Positions 38,114 to 46,754 of a stretch of 64,000 bases of DNA are shown one piece after another. The stretch covers positions 1 through 64,000 of the forward strand of contig NZ_FVZF01000006.1 in the NCBI RefSeq assembly GCF_900168265.1, read 5' to 3'. Both the position numbers and the translations under genes were made by a program. Each line of letters starts with the position of its first letter. Position 1 is the stretch's first letter. The notes beneath the pieces were generated by a model that was given only the letters and a program-made list of their open reading frames with translations, was not told the DNA's origin and ran no database searches. Source of the DNA: Salegentibacter salarius (lineage in GTDB: Bacteria > Bacteroidota > Bacteroidia > Flavobacteriales > Flavobacteriaceae).

Positions 38114-40585
38114 ATGGCGCACGAAGACGATCACATATCAGATGTTGGCTCAACCTTCGATTTTAAAGGTTTTGTACTTAAAGTTATAAGTTACTGGAAG
38201 CTTATTTTACTTTCGGTAGGGATTAGTTTGGCGGTTGCCTACTACAATAATGTCCGGAAATTACCGGTTTATAACCTGGGAAATTCCATTTCTATAAAAG
38301 ACGATCAGAATCCTTTTTTTACCAGCAATACTAGTCTAACTTTTAACTGGGGAGGAACTTCAGATAAGGTAAATACGGCTATGACCATCTTGCGATCGCG
38401 GTCCCATAACGAAGAGGTGGTAGAGGAACTTCAGTTTTATACCCAATATTTAAAGGAAGGTGAATATCAACGTATAGATGCTTATGGTAGCACCCCGTTC
38501 ACAGTGGTGGCAGATACGGCGAAAGCCCAGGCTATAAATGTAACGATGACGATCACATTTATAGATTCCCTCACCTACAATTTAAAAGCGAATGTACCGG
38601 CAAGTTTGAGCCTTCAGAATTATAAAACTAAAGAAAAAACTTACAGGGAGGTAGATGCTAAAGAGTTTAGTAAAAATTACAAATCGGGAGAGCAGGTTCG
38701 ACTTCCTTTTTTCCATGGAACTATACTTAGGGTAGATCAGCCTTTACAAGCCGGCACCCCTTTCTATGTGAGTTTTATGAATTTTGACTCCGCCGTTGGG
38801 AAATATCGAAATGTAAATGTAAGTCCTGAATCTCAAGGTTCTTCTGTGTTAAAAATGAATCAAACCGGAGGAAATAAAGACCGAATTGTAGATTATCTCA
38901 ATGGAACTGTTCGTGTGCTTAGTGAAAATATGCTGGCGCGGAAAAACCTTTTTGCCACTAAAACCATTCGATTTATAGATTCCAGTTTAGCAGTTCAATC
39001 TGAAGCTTTAAAATTAGTTGAAGCAGAGCTGAATCAATTCAGGAATGATAAGGCAATAATGGATATTTCTGCGGAAAGTTCTCAGCTTTCTAATAAACTT
39101 TCATCTTTAGATCTTAGAAAAGAAGACATCAGGCGACAACTTTCTTATTACGAAACCTTAAGAAATTACCTGGAAACCCGAAATGATTATTCTAATGTTC
39201 CCGCTCCTTCTGTAGCCGGAATTTCAGAAGGAAGTATTGCGAGTGGTGTATCCCGAATTATTGCCTTAGCAGAAGAAAGAAGTAATTACCAATATTCTCT
39301 AAAAGAAAATTCCCCGGTTTTTGACGATATAGACCGACAAATAAATTCGGTTAAATCCATTTTGCTGGAGAATATCAGTTCTTCAAGAGGTTTATTGAGG
39401 GAGGAGCAACAGGATATTAACCGGCAAATTGCGCAACTGGAATCTGAAATCAGTAAACTTCCACAGGAAGAACAGGATCTGCTTAAAATTCAACGTCGTT
39501 ACAGCCTTAACGAGAAATCTTATAATATGTTCCTTGAAAAGAGGAGCGAAGCCGGGCTAATTAAGGCGGCAAATGTAAGTGATGTGATGGTGATCGATTC
39601 GGCTAAAGATACCGGCGGGGGACAAATTGGCCCCAATACCCAGCTTAATTATGTGATGGCTGTATTGGTTGGGGGCGTAATTCCCTTAACTTTTGTATTC
39701 CTGTTAGTTTTTATGAATACCAATATTCATAACGCACAGGAAGTTACGCGATTGTCGCCAATTCCAATTTTAGGGATGATTGGAAAAAGTAAAATGGATT
39801 CCAATTTGGTCGTTTTTAGTAATCCGAAATCATCTATTGCTGAAGGTTTTCGAGGTTTGCGTTCTAGTCTTCAGTTTATGTACAAAAAACAAGGCGTTAC
39901 CGGTTCTAAAACTTTATTGATTACGTCTTCGGTATCGGGAGAGGGAAAGACTTTTTGCGCGATGAACCTGGCGACCGTTTTTGCTCTAAGTGAACGAAAA
40001 ACGGTATTGGTAGGTGTCGATTTAAGAAAACCGAAGATCTTTGATGATTTTCAGCTGAATAACGATCTGGGAGTGGTGAATTATTTGATAGACCAGGCGA
40101 GCAGTGATGAGATTATACAGCAAAGTAAGATTCCTTATTTGGACGTGATCACCGCCGGGCCAGTGCCTCCAAATCCATCAGAGTTGCTTATCAACGAGCA
40201 AATGGATAAGCTGATGGAGGAATTAAAACAGAAATACGATTATATTATCCTGGATACCCCACCAATTGGGATGGTTGCCGATGCTCTAAACCTCGTAAAA
40301 CACGCCGATGCTACAATTTACCTGGTGCGACAGGATTATACGAAGCGTGGAATGCTGGAGTCTATTAACGAGAAATACGGTAAAGGGGAAATCAAGAACA
40401 TCAGTTTTGTATTAAACCACTTTGTGCACCGCGCCAAATACGGTTATGGTTATGGCTATGGTTATGGTTACGGCTATGGCTATGGTTACGGGTATAACCG
40501 ATATTCTAAAGGCTACGTTGAAAAATCTGATCCCACCCGAAAGTTTAAACGCTGGTGGAAGAAGGCGATGAGGAATTTTGAGTGA
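38114..40585 (+). CDS. Polysaccharide co-polymerase / BY-kinase (Wzc-like) with tyrosine-glycine tail
   Basis: An 823-residue inner-membrane protein. A Wzz-type N-terminal helix (near residue 35) is followed by a periplasmic coiled-coil region (to about 510), a second helix (YVMAVLVGGVIPLTFVFLLV), and a cytosolic tyrosine kinase: Walker A TSSVSGEGKTFCAMNLA (about 603-620), Walker A' VLVGVDLRKPKIFDD and Walker B YDYIILDTPPIGMVADA. The C-terminal tyrosine cluster, the usual autophosphorylation site, is an alternating Y-G run at about residues 775-797. It controls chain length and export with the Wza-like protein. A four-helix cassette begins at its stop codon. Confidence 0.92.
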   Translation: MAHEDDHISDVGSTFDFKGFVLKVISYWKLILLSVGISLAVAYYNNVRKLPVYNLGNSISIKDDQNPFFTSNTSLTFNWGGTSDKVNTAMTILRSRSHNEEVVEELQFYTQYLKEGEYQRIDAYGSTPFTVVADTAKAQAINVTMTITFIDSLTYNLKANVPASLSLQNYKTKEKTYREVDAKEFSKNYKSGEQVRLPFFHGTILRVDQPLQAGTPFYVSFMNFDSAVGKYRNVNVSPESQGSSVLKMNQTGGNKDRIVDYLNGTVRVLSENMLARKNLFATKTIRFIDSSLAVQSEALKLVEAELNQFRNDKAIMDISAESSQLSNKLSSLDLRKEDIRRQLSYYETLRNYLETRNDYSNVPAPSVAGISEGSIASGVSRIIALAEERSNYQYSLKENSPVFDDIDRQINSVKSILLENISSSRGLLREEQQDINRQIAQLESEISKLPQEEQDLLKIQRRYSLNEKSYNMFLEKRSEAGLIKAANVSDVMVIDSAKDTGGGQIGPNTQLNYVMAVLVGGVIPLTFVFLLVFMNTNIHNAQEVTRLSPIPILGMIGKSKMDSNLVVFSNPKSSIAEGFRGLRSSLQFMYKKQGVTGSKTLLITSSVSGEGKTFCAMNLATVFALSERKTVLVGVDLRKPKIFDDFQLNNDLGVVNYLIDQASSDEIIQQSKIPYLDVITAGPVPPNPSELLINEQMDKLMEELKQKYDYIILDTPPIGMVADALNLVKHADATIYLVRQDYTKRGMLESINEKYGKGEIKNISFVLNHFVHRAKYGYGYGYGYGYGYGYGYGYNRYSKGYVEKSDPTRKFKRWWKKAMRNFE
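40437..40500 (+). repeat. Tyr-Gly codon repeat in the wzc-like tail
   Basis: TATGGT, TATGGC and TACGGC/TACGGG units in tandem encode alternating Tyr and Gly, about ten pairs. Use of several synonymous codons shows that selection keeps the peptide while the DNA varies. It is prone to length change in steps of 6 bases. Confidence 0.8.
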
Positions 40586-40589
40586 TTAG

Positions 40590-40620
40590 TAGTCGTTAGT
40601 TTTTAGACGTTAGACTTTAG
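40590..40620 (+). repeat. TAGNNNN heptamer array (left end of S23 cassette 2)
   Basis: TAG recurs at 40590, 40597, 40604, 40611 and 40618, exactly every 7 bases. It begins 4 bases after the wzc-like stop. Units are TAGTCGT, TAGTTTT, TAGACGT and TAGACTT. Confidence 0.8.
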
Positions 40621-40638
40621 AAAAATGAAGGAAATATA

Positions 40639-41004
40639 ATGGAAAACATCCCTGTTTTTAAGTTTGAAGATTTAAAAGTTTATCAAAAGGCATTGGATTT
40701 TGTGGATTTGGCTTATGATGTATCCAAGAGTTTTCCTCAGTCAGAATTATATAATTTAACCTCTCAATTTAAGCGAGCGGCTGTATCAATTCCTTTAAAC
40801 ATCGCTGAAGGCGCTGGAGATACCAATGCTCAATTTAATCGGTTTTTAGAAATTGCCAGCGGATCCGTAAAGGAATGCGTTGTTTGTTCTACAATCGCAA
40901 GACGACAGAACTTTATTAGTGAAGAAAAGAATTTGGAAAACCGGAGAAAACTAGCCGAACTTTCCAAAATGATGAGTAGTTTTAAGCGATATTTGAAGAA
41001 ATAA
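40639..41004 (+). CDS. Four-helix-bundle protein (S23-like), second copy
   Basis: A 121-residue protein of the S23/four-helix-bundle family: FKFEDLKVYQKALDFVDLAY, SFPQSELYNLTSQFKRAAVS, IPLNIAEGAGDTNAQFNRFL and ASGSVKECVVCSTIARRQNF. It is the same family as 34863-35225 but clearly a different subgroup (the IPLNIAEGAG motif instead of IKDNIVEGYG). It sits inside the polysaccharide locus between the wzc- and wzm-like genes, where such a gene has no obvious role, and is bracketed by 7-base-period arrays. Role unknown; a mobile cassette is inferred. Confidence 0.88.
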   Translation: MENIPVFKFEDLKVYQKALDFVDLAYDVSKSFPQSELYNLTSQFKRAAVSIPLNIAEGAGDTNAQFNRFLEIASGSVKECVVCSTIARRQNFISEEKNLENRRKLAELSKMMSSFKRYLKK

Positions 41005-41070
41005 TAGTTGTTAGACTGTAGTGATTAGTCGTTAGAACCATAAGAACTACCGTCTAAAGACTAAAGTCTA
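41005..41070. repeat. Head-to-head heptamer arrays TAGNNNN x5 then CTANNNN x4
   Basis: TAG recurs at 41005, 41012, 41019, 41026 and 41033, then CTA at 41047, 41054, 41061 and 41068, all at exact 7-base spacing. TAG and CTA are reverse complements, so the region is a large palindrome of arrays that begins right after the stop of the four-helix gene. Confidence 0.85.
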
Positions 41071-41365
41071 CCGACTTTTTTTACGCCACGAATCCACGGA
41101 TTTTTTAATGTTTTTGAGGCTTGTTCCGAGATCATGAATAAAGCTCCTTCCCTTTTTTCAAGGGAAGGTGGCACATCTTCGATGTGACGGAAGGGTTTCT
41201 TTAGTAGTCAGGATGATTCTTGCACCACTAAAGCTAATGCAGGATCTCATTCTGTATTATATGTTAGATGTTAAAAAACGTATCGATTAAAGTCTAAGGC
41301 CTCCCGACTAATAACTAATTAAAAATCCTTAATTTCGTTGCTTAAAAAATATCTCCGAAAATACC
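41071..41365. other. Gene-free stretch with hairpins and a third heptamer array
   Basis: It holds CACGAATCCACGGATTTT, a hairpin CCTTCCCTT (41146-41154) / AAGGGAAGG (41160-41168), a hairpin CACATC, TTC, GATGTG (41172-41186), and, at 41288-41320, an array in which the minus strand reads TTAG, TTAG, GGAG, TTAG, TTAA at 7-base spacing. There is no credible gene. It separates the four-helix gene from the wzm-like gene. Confidence 0.65.
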
Positions 41366-42223
41366 TTGACTAAAAACGACGACTGGTTATACGAAATCAC
41401 CCCGAAGCGCAAGCTTGTAGACCTTAATTTTAAGGAGATCTGGCGGTATCGTGATCTGTTGATCCTTTTTGTGAAAAGGGATATAGTCACAGTTTATAAG
41501 CAAACCATTTTAGGGCCGCTTTGGTATTTTATCCAGCCGCTTTTTACCTCTATAATCTTCACCCTTGTTTTTAATAATATAGCGAGTATTCCTACGGGGA
41601 ATGTGCCTTCTTTTCTTTTTAACCTAACTGGCATCACCGCCTGGAATTATTTTAACCAATGCCTTACTGGGACCTCTAATACTTTTACTGCCAATGCAGG
41701 TATTTTTGGAAAGGTCTATTTTCCACGGGTGATTATGCCTTTAAAAACAGTTATTAGCAACTTATTTAAATTTGGAATTCAATTACTGATATTGATTGTT
41801 TTTTATTTTTATTTTCTGTTAAGAGGTTATGAAATAAGTCCTAACTCAAATTTACTCTTATTCCCGGTTTATGTATTAATGATGGCATTATTAGGTCTAG
41901 GAGCGGGAATGACGATTTCTGCACTAACTACCAAATACCGTGATTTAACTGTGTTAGTAGGTTTTGCCACTACTTTATTAATGTATATTTCGGCTGTACC
42001 TTATCCTTTAAGTGAAGTTTCCGAAAAAATGCCGGATTGGGCCTGGCTGGTGAAATACAACCCCTTAACGCAAATTATAGAAGGCTTTAGATATATGGTA
42101 TTAGATACCGGTACTTTTACCTGGCCTGGGTTTTTCTATACTTTAGGAGTGTCAGTGGTGCTTTTTCTGTTGGGTTTAATTATTTTTAACCGAACGGAGA
42201 AGAATTTTATTGATACGGTGTAA
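41366..42223 (+). CDS. Polysaccharide ABC exporter permease (Wzm-like)
   Basis: A 285-residue inner-membrane protein of the ABC-2 type used in export of O-antigen, capsule and teichoic acids. About six membrane helices follow a cytosolic start (DDWLYEITPKRKLVDLNFKE, then IWRYRDLLILFVKRDIVTVY). FKFGIQLLILIVFYFYFLL and KYNPLTQIIEGFRYMVLD are typical. The start is TTG at 41366, as no ATG is well placed. It forms the channel with the Wzt-like ATPase encoded 57 bases downstream. Presence of Wzm/Wzt and absence of Wzx/Wzy in this window point to an ABC-dependent pathway. Confidence 0.9.
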   Translation: MTKNDDWLYEITPKRKLVDLNFKEIWRYRDLLILFVKRDIVTVYKQTILGPLWYFIQPLFTSIIFTLVFNNIASIPTGNVPSFLFNLTGITAWNYFNQCLTGTSNTFTANAGIFGKVYFPRVIMPLKTVISNLFKFGIQLLILIVFYFYFLLRGYEISPNSNLLLFPVYVLMMALLGLGAGMTISALTTKYRDLTVLVGFATTLLMYISAVPYPLSEVSEKMPDWAWLVKYNPLTQIIEGFRYMVLDTGTFTWPGFFYTLGVSVVLFLLGLIIFNRTEKNFIDTV

Positions 42224-42251
42224 GAGTGAAGAGTGAGAAGTGAATAGTAAA
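42224..42251 (+). repeat. AGTGAAN-like heptamer array between wzm- and wzt-like genes
   Basis: GAGTGAA, GAGTGAG, AAGTGAA and TAGTAAA follow each other at 7-base spacing just after the wzm-like stop. It has the same period as the arrays next to the four-helix genes, but no four-helix gene is here. Confidence 0.65.
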
Positions 42252-42280
42252 GACCTAATGTTGAGCTGAGAAAAGGAAGA

Positions 42281-43561
42281 ATGAGTGTAATATTAAAAGC
42301 AGAAAATATTTCCAAACAATACCGCTTAGGTACCGTTGGCACCGGTAGTTTACAGCATGATATAAACCGATGGTGGCACCAGATTCGTGGAAAAGAAGAT
42401 CCTTATTTAAAAGTTGGGGGTGTAAACGATAGAAGTGCTAAAGCTACCGAAGATTATGTATGGGCGCTACGTGATATTAATTTTGAAGTAAAACGTGGCG
42501 AGGTTTTAGGAATTATAGGGAAAAACGGGGCTGGGAAATCTACTCTATTAAAAATTCTTTCAAGGGTTACTGCGCCTACTACCGGGAGTATAAAAACCAA
42601 AGGGAGAATAGCTTCTTTACTGGAAGTAGGAACCGGTTTTCACGGCGAGCTTACCGGCAGAGAAAACATTTTTATGAACGGCGCGGTGCTGGGAATGAAC
42701 AAAGTTGAAATTAAATCTAAACTAGACGAGATTATCGCGTTTTCCGGTTGTGAAAAATATATAGACACCCCGGTAAAGCGTTACAGCAGTGGGATGACTG
42801 TACGTTTGGGCTTTGCAGTAGCGGCACATCTAGAACCTGAGATACTTGTGGTAGATGAGGTTTTGGCCGTGGGTGATGCAGAATTTCAAAAAAAAGCCAT
42901 TGGGAAAATGCAGGATCTTTCTACTGGGGAGGGAAGAACGGTGCTTTTTGTAAGTCATAATATGGCTAGTGTGAGAAATTTGTGTGATAGAGGAATTGTT
43001 TTAGAAAATGGTATGATAAATTATTACGGGGATATTTCAGACTCTATAGAATATTACTTGAAACCGAAAGAAACTATCGAAAGCTCTTTGAAAACTCGTA
43101 CTGATAGATTAGGAAGTGGTAAAATTAAAGTAGTAGAAGTAGAATTGTATAATAAAGACAATAATAATATTAGCGAAATAATTTCTGGGGATGAGCTATT
43201 AGTGAAGATCCATATTGAGAGAAATAGAGAGATTGATTTCTCGAAATTAAAAGTAGGAATTAATTTTGTTGATAGAAATGATAATTTTATAGTTTCTTAC
43301 ATCAATGATGAAATGGGGGTGGATTTTGCTATGCTTGCAGAGCAGGATTATTTCTTTTTAAGAGTACCTAATCTTTTACTCCGGGCAGATAAATATAATA
43401 TCAGAGTTTTCTTATCTGAAATCGATACGAGAAAAGAAAATTTTTTGGATGTTGTTGAAAATGTATATTCTTTAAGGATATTACCCGGGGATATATGGAA
43501 AACGGGAAAAATAAATAGAGCAGGGAATTCTGCCATAATACCAGGTAAATTTTATTTCTAA
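42281..43561 (+). CDS. Polysaccharide ABC exporter ATPase with Wzt C-terminal domain
   Basis: A 426-residue protein. The ATPase domain shows GIIGKNGAGKSTLLKIL (about 78-94), an LTGRENIFMNGAVLGMN region, RYSSGMTVRLGFAVAAHLEP and ILVVDEVLAVGD. The C-terminal half (about 255-426, rich in strands: VVEVELYNKDNNNISEIISG and so on) is a Wzt-C-like domain, which in other systems recognises a terminal modification of the finished glycan chain. It energises the Wzm-like channel. It starts 57 bases after the permease gene and overlaps the next gene by one base (TAATG). Confidence 0.92.
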   Translation: MSVILKAENISKQYRLGTVGTGSLQHDINRWWHQIRGKEDPYLKVGGVNDRSAKATEDYVWALRDINFEVKRGEVLGIIGKNGAGKSTLLKILSRVTAPTTGSIKTKGRIASLLEVGTGFHGELTGRENIFMNGAVLGMNKVEIKSKLDEIIAFSGCEKYIDTPVKRYSSGMTVRLGFAVAAHLEPEILVVDEVLAVGDAEFQKKAIGKMQDLSTGEGRTVLFVSHNMASVRNLCDRGIVLENGMINYYGDISDSIEYYLKPKETIESSLKTRTDRLGSGKIKVVEVELYNKDNNNISEIISGDELLVKIHIERNREIDFSKLKVGINFVDRNDNFIVSYINDEMGVDFAMLAEQDYFFLRVPNLLLRADKYNIRVFLSEIDTRKENFLDVVENVYSLRILPGDIWKTGKINRAGNSAIIPGKFYF

Positions 43562-44826
43562 TGAAAAATGAGACTAAAGTTTTAATTTTAGGTATTAATC
43601 AGTCCAATTTTCTGGATCCATTATATAGCTCGATTGCTAAAAAAAATTCAAATCTTAACTTCTCTTTAAATTCCTATCGCCAAATAAAGAATGGGACTGC
43701 GAAATTTAATTATGCGAAGGTTTATAACACGGAACTAATAAAACTTTCTAATTTTAGTTTTTTTAAAGCAGTTATGAGATTTTCATTTACTAAATTATTT
43801 TGGCAGATTCTTCTATTCGAATTATCTCGTAGGTCATCATTTTCCAAAATGAAAAAGCAAATTAAGGATTTTTCAATTTGCAAATTCAAAGTAGATAAAT
43901 ATTTAATACCAAATAATTTTGATATTTATCACTTTCATTTTTGTATTCCAGAGAATTTAATACCCATTTATTTTTTGCCGAAGGAAGCTAAAATAATCTG
44001 TTCTTTTTGGGGATCTGATCTTTTGAGGAGGACTGGTTTGTCTAACGTATTCTATGTTTCAAAGGCCTTGAAAAGAGCAAAAAGTATTACAACACAGACT
44101 GTAGATTTATCCCAAATTTTACTAGCAAAATATGGAAGGGAGTTTGAAAAGAAAATAAATGTGGTCCCCTTCATACTTGATAGGAGCATTTTTGACCAGA
44201 TTGATATTATTAAAGAAAAAAAAGCTCAAATAAATACTTTTAAGAGCTCTTATGGAATTGATCTCGAAAAAATTGTGATTGCTATAGGTCATAATGGTTT
44301 TGAAGAAAATAATCATTTGAGAATAATTGATGAATTAGAGAAATTACCCGAAGGCCTTTTAGTTAATTGCACATTTGTACTTCACATTTCTTACGGTGGT
44401 AATAGTTATTATCATGAAAAATTAAATGCAAAAACTAAAGAAAGTCATTTAAATTTCATTCTTATTGAGAAATTTTTTGAAGTTAAAGAAATGGCAATAT
44501 TGAGATTAGCTACAGATGTGCTTATTCAAGCACCTATAACCGATGCTTTAAGCGCCGCAATGACTGAAGTGCTCTATTCAGAAAATACCGTTATTACAGG
44601 TGGCTGGCTTCCTTATGATATTCTTTTTAGGAATGATATAAATATTTACAGCTTTGATTTTTTTCATCAATTAGGGCCAAGATTATCTGAAATATTGAAA
44701 GGTTTTGAAAAATTAAAATCTAAAAATACAGATAACCCTAGAAAGATCAGGAAGTTATTGTTAAGTGAATCAATTACTGATGAATGGGGTCATTTGTTTA
44801 ATGATAATTCTAAAGAAGAAGTTTGA
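43561..44826 (+). CDS. Probable GT-B glycosyltransferase, family not clear
   Basis: A 421-residue protein with no signal peptide. The middle reads FDIYHFHFCIPENLIPIYFL and IICSFWGSDLLRRTG, typical of N-terminal domains of GT4-like enzymes, with a DTD-free core. The end has VLIQAPITDALSAAMTEVLY and SENTVITGGWLPY, where the E-x7-E motif is only partly kept. It resembles WsaF- or TDP-Fuc4NAc-transferase-like proteins in layout, but I cannot place it in a numbered family. It overlaps the Wzt gene by 1 base and the next GT2 gene by 4 bases (TTGA), so it is co-translated with them. Donor and acceptor are unknown. Confidence 0.7.
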   Translation: MKNETKVLILGINQSNFLDPLYSSIAKKNSNLNFSLNSYRQIKNGTAKFNYAKVYNTELIKLSNFSFFKAVMRFSFTKLFWQILLFELSRRSSFSKMKKQIKDFSICKFKVDKYLIPNNFDIYHFHFCIPENLIPIYFLPKEAKIICSFWGSDLLRRTGLSNVFYVSKALKRAKSITTQTVDLSQILLAKYGREFEKKINVVPFILDRSIFDQIDIIKEKKAQINTFKSSYGIDLEKIVIAIGHNGFEENNHLRIIDELEKLPEGLLVNCTFVLHISYGGNSYYHEKLNAKTKESHLNFILIEKFFEVKEMAILRLATDVLIQAPITDALSAAMTEVLYSENTVITGGWLPYDILFRNDINIYSFDFFHQLGPRLSEILKGFEKLKSKNTDNPRKIRKLLLSESITDEWGHLFNDNSKEEV

Positions 44827-45776
44827 CAAAGTTAATAACAATAATAATTCCTTCATTTAATCGAAGTCATTTACTTGGCGCAACTTTAGATTCCATTTTA
44901 GCCCAAACATATCGCCATTGGGAATGTATCGTCGTTGATGACGGATCCTTTGATTACACTTTTGAATTGATGGAATTTTATTGCGCCAAAGATTCCAGGA
45001 TAAAGTTCTTTTTAAGGCCAGATAATCGTAGAAAAGGAGCTAACGCCTGTAGGAATTATGGTTTTGAAAAGAGTAGAGGAGAATATATACAATGGTTTGA
45101 TAGTGATGATCTGATGGTGTCAAATTTTCTGGACACTAAGATCAGAGCACTCAATGAATACAATGTTGATTATATAATTTCGAAGACTGCTAATTTTCTT
45201 GATAGTAAATTTAAAAAAATCATTTCAAAAAATGAGAATTATTATACTTTTCTAGATTATCCGATTACGGCTTTCAATTATATCACTCAAAAAGTAAACT
45301 GGCTTACTCCTGATTTTATGGGATGCCGGGAACTTTGTGAAAAAATTAAATTTCATGAAAGTTTAAATTCTGCACAGGAGCGTAATTTTTTCAGTAAACT
45401 TACTTGTTACTCAGTAAATGTAAGAGTTCTTAATGAGTATCTTACTTTACGAAGAATCCATAAAAACTCTATACAATCTAAAGTGAACAGGCAAAATAAT
45501 TATCGAGTCAAAGAACGTTTTAATTTTTTATACTTCACTTGGCTAGATATCTCAGCGATTAAACCGGGAACAGAGGAGGAGTTCTATTTCTTGGTTCGGT
45601 TACTGGAATTGGATGAAAGGAAAATTTTATTTCCTGAAAATTCTCAAAAAATATTTTGTTTGCTTCTAAAACAAAGAAGAATAAAAAAACTTTTTTATTT
45701 GATCTTATATATATATACGTATTTCTTAACAGGTGGCGGTTTGATTATAAGGAGAAGATTAAAATATTGTAAGTGA
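44823..45776 (+). CDS. GT2 glycosyltransferase
   Basis: A 317-residue GT-A enzyme: LITIIIPSFNRSHLLGATL, CIVVDDGSFDYTF, NACRNYGFEKSRGEYIQWFD with the metal-binding DSDD motif, and no membrane helix except a hydrophobic C-terminal segment. It transfers a sugar from a nucleotide donor to the growing chain. The start TTG (44823) is part of TTGA, which overlaps the previous stop. It resembles the next GT2 enzyme (45776) in most motifs (ECIVVDDGS, KGAN.CRN.GFEKS.G.YI.WFDSDDLM), so the pair probably arose by duplication. Confidence 0.85.
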   Translation: MTKLITIIIPSFNRSHLLGATLDSILAQTYRHWECIVVDDGSFDYTFELMEFYCAKDSRIKFFLRPDNRRKGANACRNYGFEKSRGEYIQWFDSDDLMVSNFLDTKIRALNEYNVDYIISKTANFLDSKFKKIISKNENYYTFLDYPITAFNYITQKVNWLTPDFMGCRELCEKIKFHESLNSAQERNFFSKLTCYSVNVRVLNEYLTLRRIHKNSIQSKVNRQNNYRVKERFNFLYFTWLDISAIKPGTEEEFYFLVRLLELDERKILFPENSQKIFCLLLKQRRIKKLFYLILYIYTYFLTGGGLIIRRRLKYCK

Positions 45777-46717
45777 TGAATTCGTTAGTTTCTATTATTA
45801 TTCCAACCTATAATCGAGGTGATTTGATAGTTCAGACTATCCATTCCATTCAGCAGCAAAATTATTCCTTTTGGGAATGTATTGTGGTAGATGATGGTTC
45901 AACAGACGATACTTGGAAGATTCTAAAAAAATATACTGAGAAAGACAGCAGGTTCAAATGTTATTTATGTCCTGATTATCGTCCCAAAGGCGCAAATTCC
46001 TGTAGAAATTTCGGTTTTGAAAAGTCTACTGGCGATTATATAATCTGGTTTGATAGTGATGATTTGATGACGCCAAATCATATTGAAAATAAGTTACGTC
46101 ATATAAAACAAAGCGATGTGGATTTCGTGGTAGCCCAAACACAGAATTTTGAAAACGATAAATTGCTTGAGCCTTATGTGTATGATAAGAAAGATTACGG
46201 TATTAAAGCTTCTGACTTTATCTTATTAAAAATTCATTGGTACACTTATGATGTATTACTTAAAAGAAAGATTGCCGAAGAAATTAAATGGAATGAACAA
46301 ATGAAATCCTGGCAGGATTATAATTATTTCTGTAAAATGCTTTTAATAACGGAGAATGGAGATTACCTGGATAAAATTTTGACCCAACGCCGCATTCATT
46401 CAGAGTCTATTCAAAAGTCCCTTACAAAAGATGCTAAAAGCTTTAATACAGAGCTGCTGGAGAACCGTTTATTGACTTATAAAGATATTTCAGAAAGAAT
46501 TGATACCGGAACAAGAAAAGAATTGGTTTTTGGAATGATGAATCTTTGTTTTGAATTGGCGAAAATGAGAATAGCATCTCCATATATAAAAGAGATTGAG
46601 CAGATGGTGAAAGATCAATTAGGAGTTGCTTCCAAAGCGTACTTTAAAATGGCGGTAATAACTGCCAGCTTAAGCAAAAAAGGGCATTATTTTTTAAATA
46701 AAGCTAAAGGAAAATAA
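45776..46717 (+). CDS. GT2 glycosyltransferase (tandem paralogue)
   Basis: A 313-residue GT2 enzyme: LVSIIIPTYNRGDLIVQTI, CIVVDDGSTDDTW, NSCRNFGFEKSTGDYIIWFD with DSDD. I chose ATG 45776, which overlaps the previous stop as TGATG; a GTG three bases earlier is also in frame. The high similarity to the upstream gene suggests tandem duplication with a change of acceptor. A half-copy of the CTTCGACA repeat follows its stop, between it and the converging GT14 gene. Confidence 0.85.
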   Translation: MNSLVSIIIPTYNRGDLIVQTIHSIQQQNYSFWECIVVDDGSTDDTWKILKKYTEKDSRFKCYLCPDYRPKGANSCRNFGFEKSTGDYIIWFDSDDLMTPNHIENKLRHIKQSDVDFVVAQTQNFENDKLLEPYVYDKKDYGIKASDFILLKIHWYTYDVLLKRKIAEEIKWNEQMKSWQDYNYFCKMLLITENGDYLDKILTQRRIHSESIQKSLTKDAKSFNTELLENRLLTYKDISERIDTGTRKELVFGMMNLCFELAKMRIASPYIKEIEQMVKDQLGVASKAYFKMAVITASLSKKGHYFLNKAKGK

Positions 46718-46727
46718 CCGGTTAAAA

Positions 46728-46748
46728 CTTCGACAGGCTCAGTTTGAC
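46728..46748 (+). repeat. CTTCGACA repeat, single left arm
   Basis: ACTTCGACAGGCTCAGTTTGA is a variant of the left arm found at 57986, 58143, 58524 and 58679. No right arm lies within reach. It sits between the convergent GT2 and GT14 genes. Confidence 0.65.
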
Positions 46749-46754
46749 GCTAAT

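Noticed and set aside
40437-40500. Tyr-Gly coding repeat as an intergenic satellite or sequencing artefact
   Set aside because: It is in frame in the BY-kinase tail with synonymous codon variation, where tyrosine clusters are expected.
34863-41004. Diversity-generating retroelement (S23-like proteins resemble Avd)
   Set aside because: No reverse transcriptase, template repeat or variable repeat was found near either gene.
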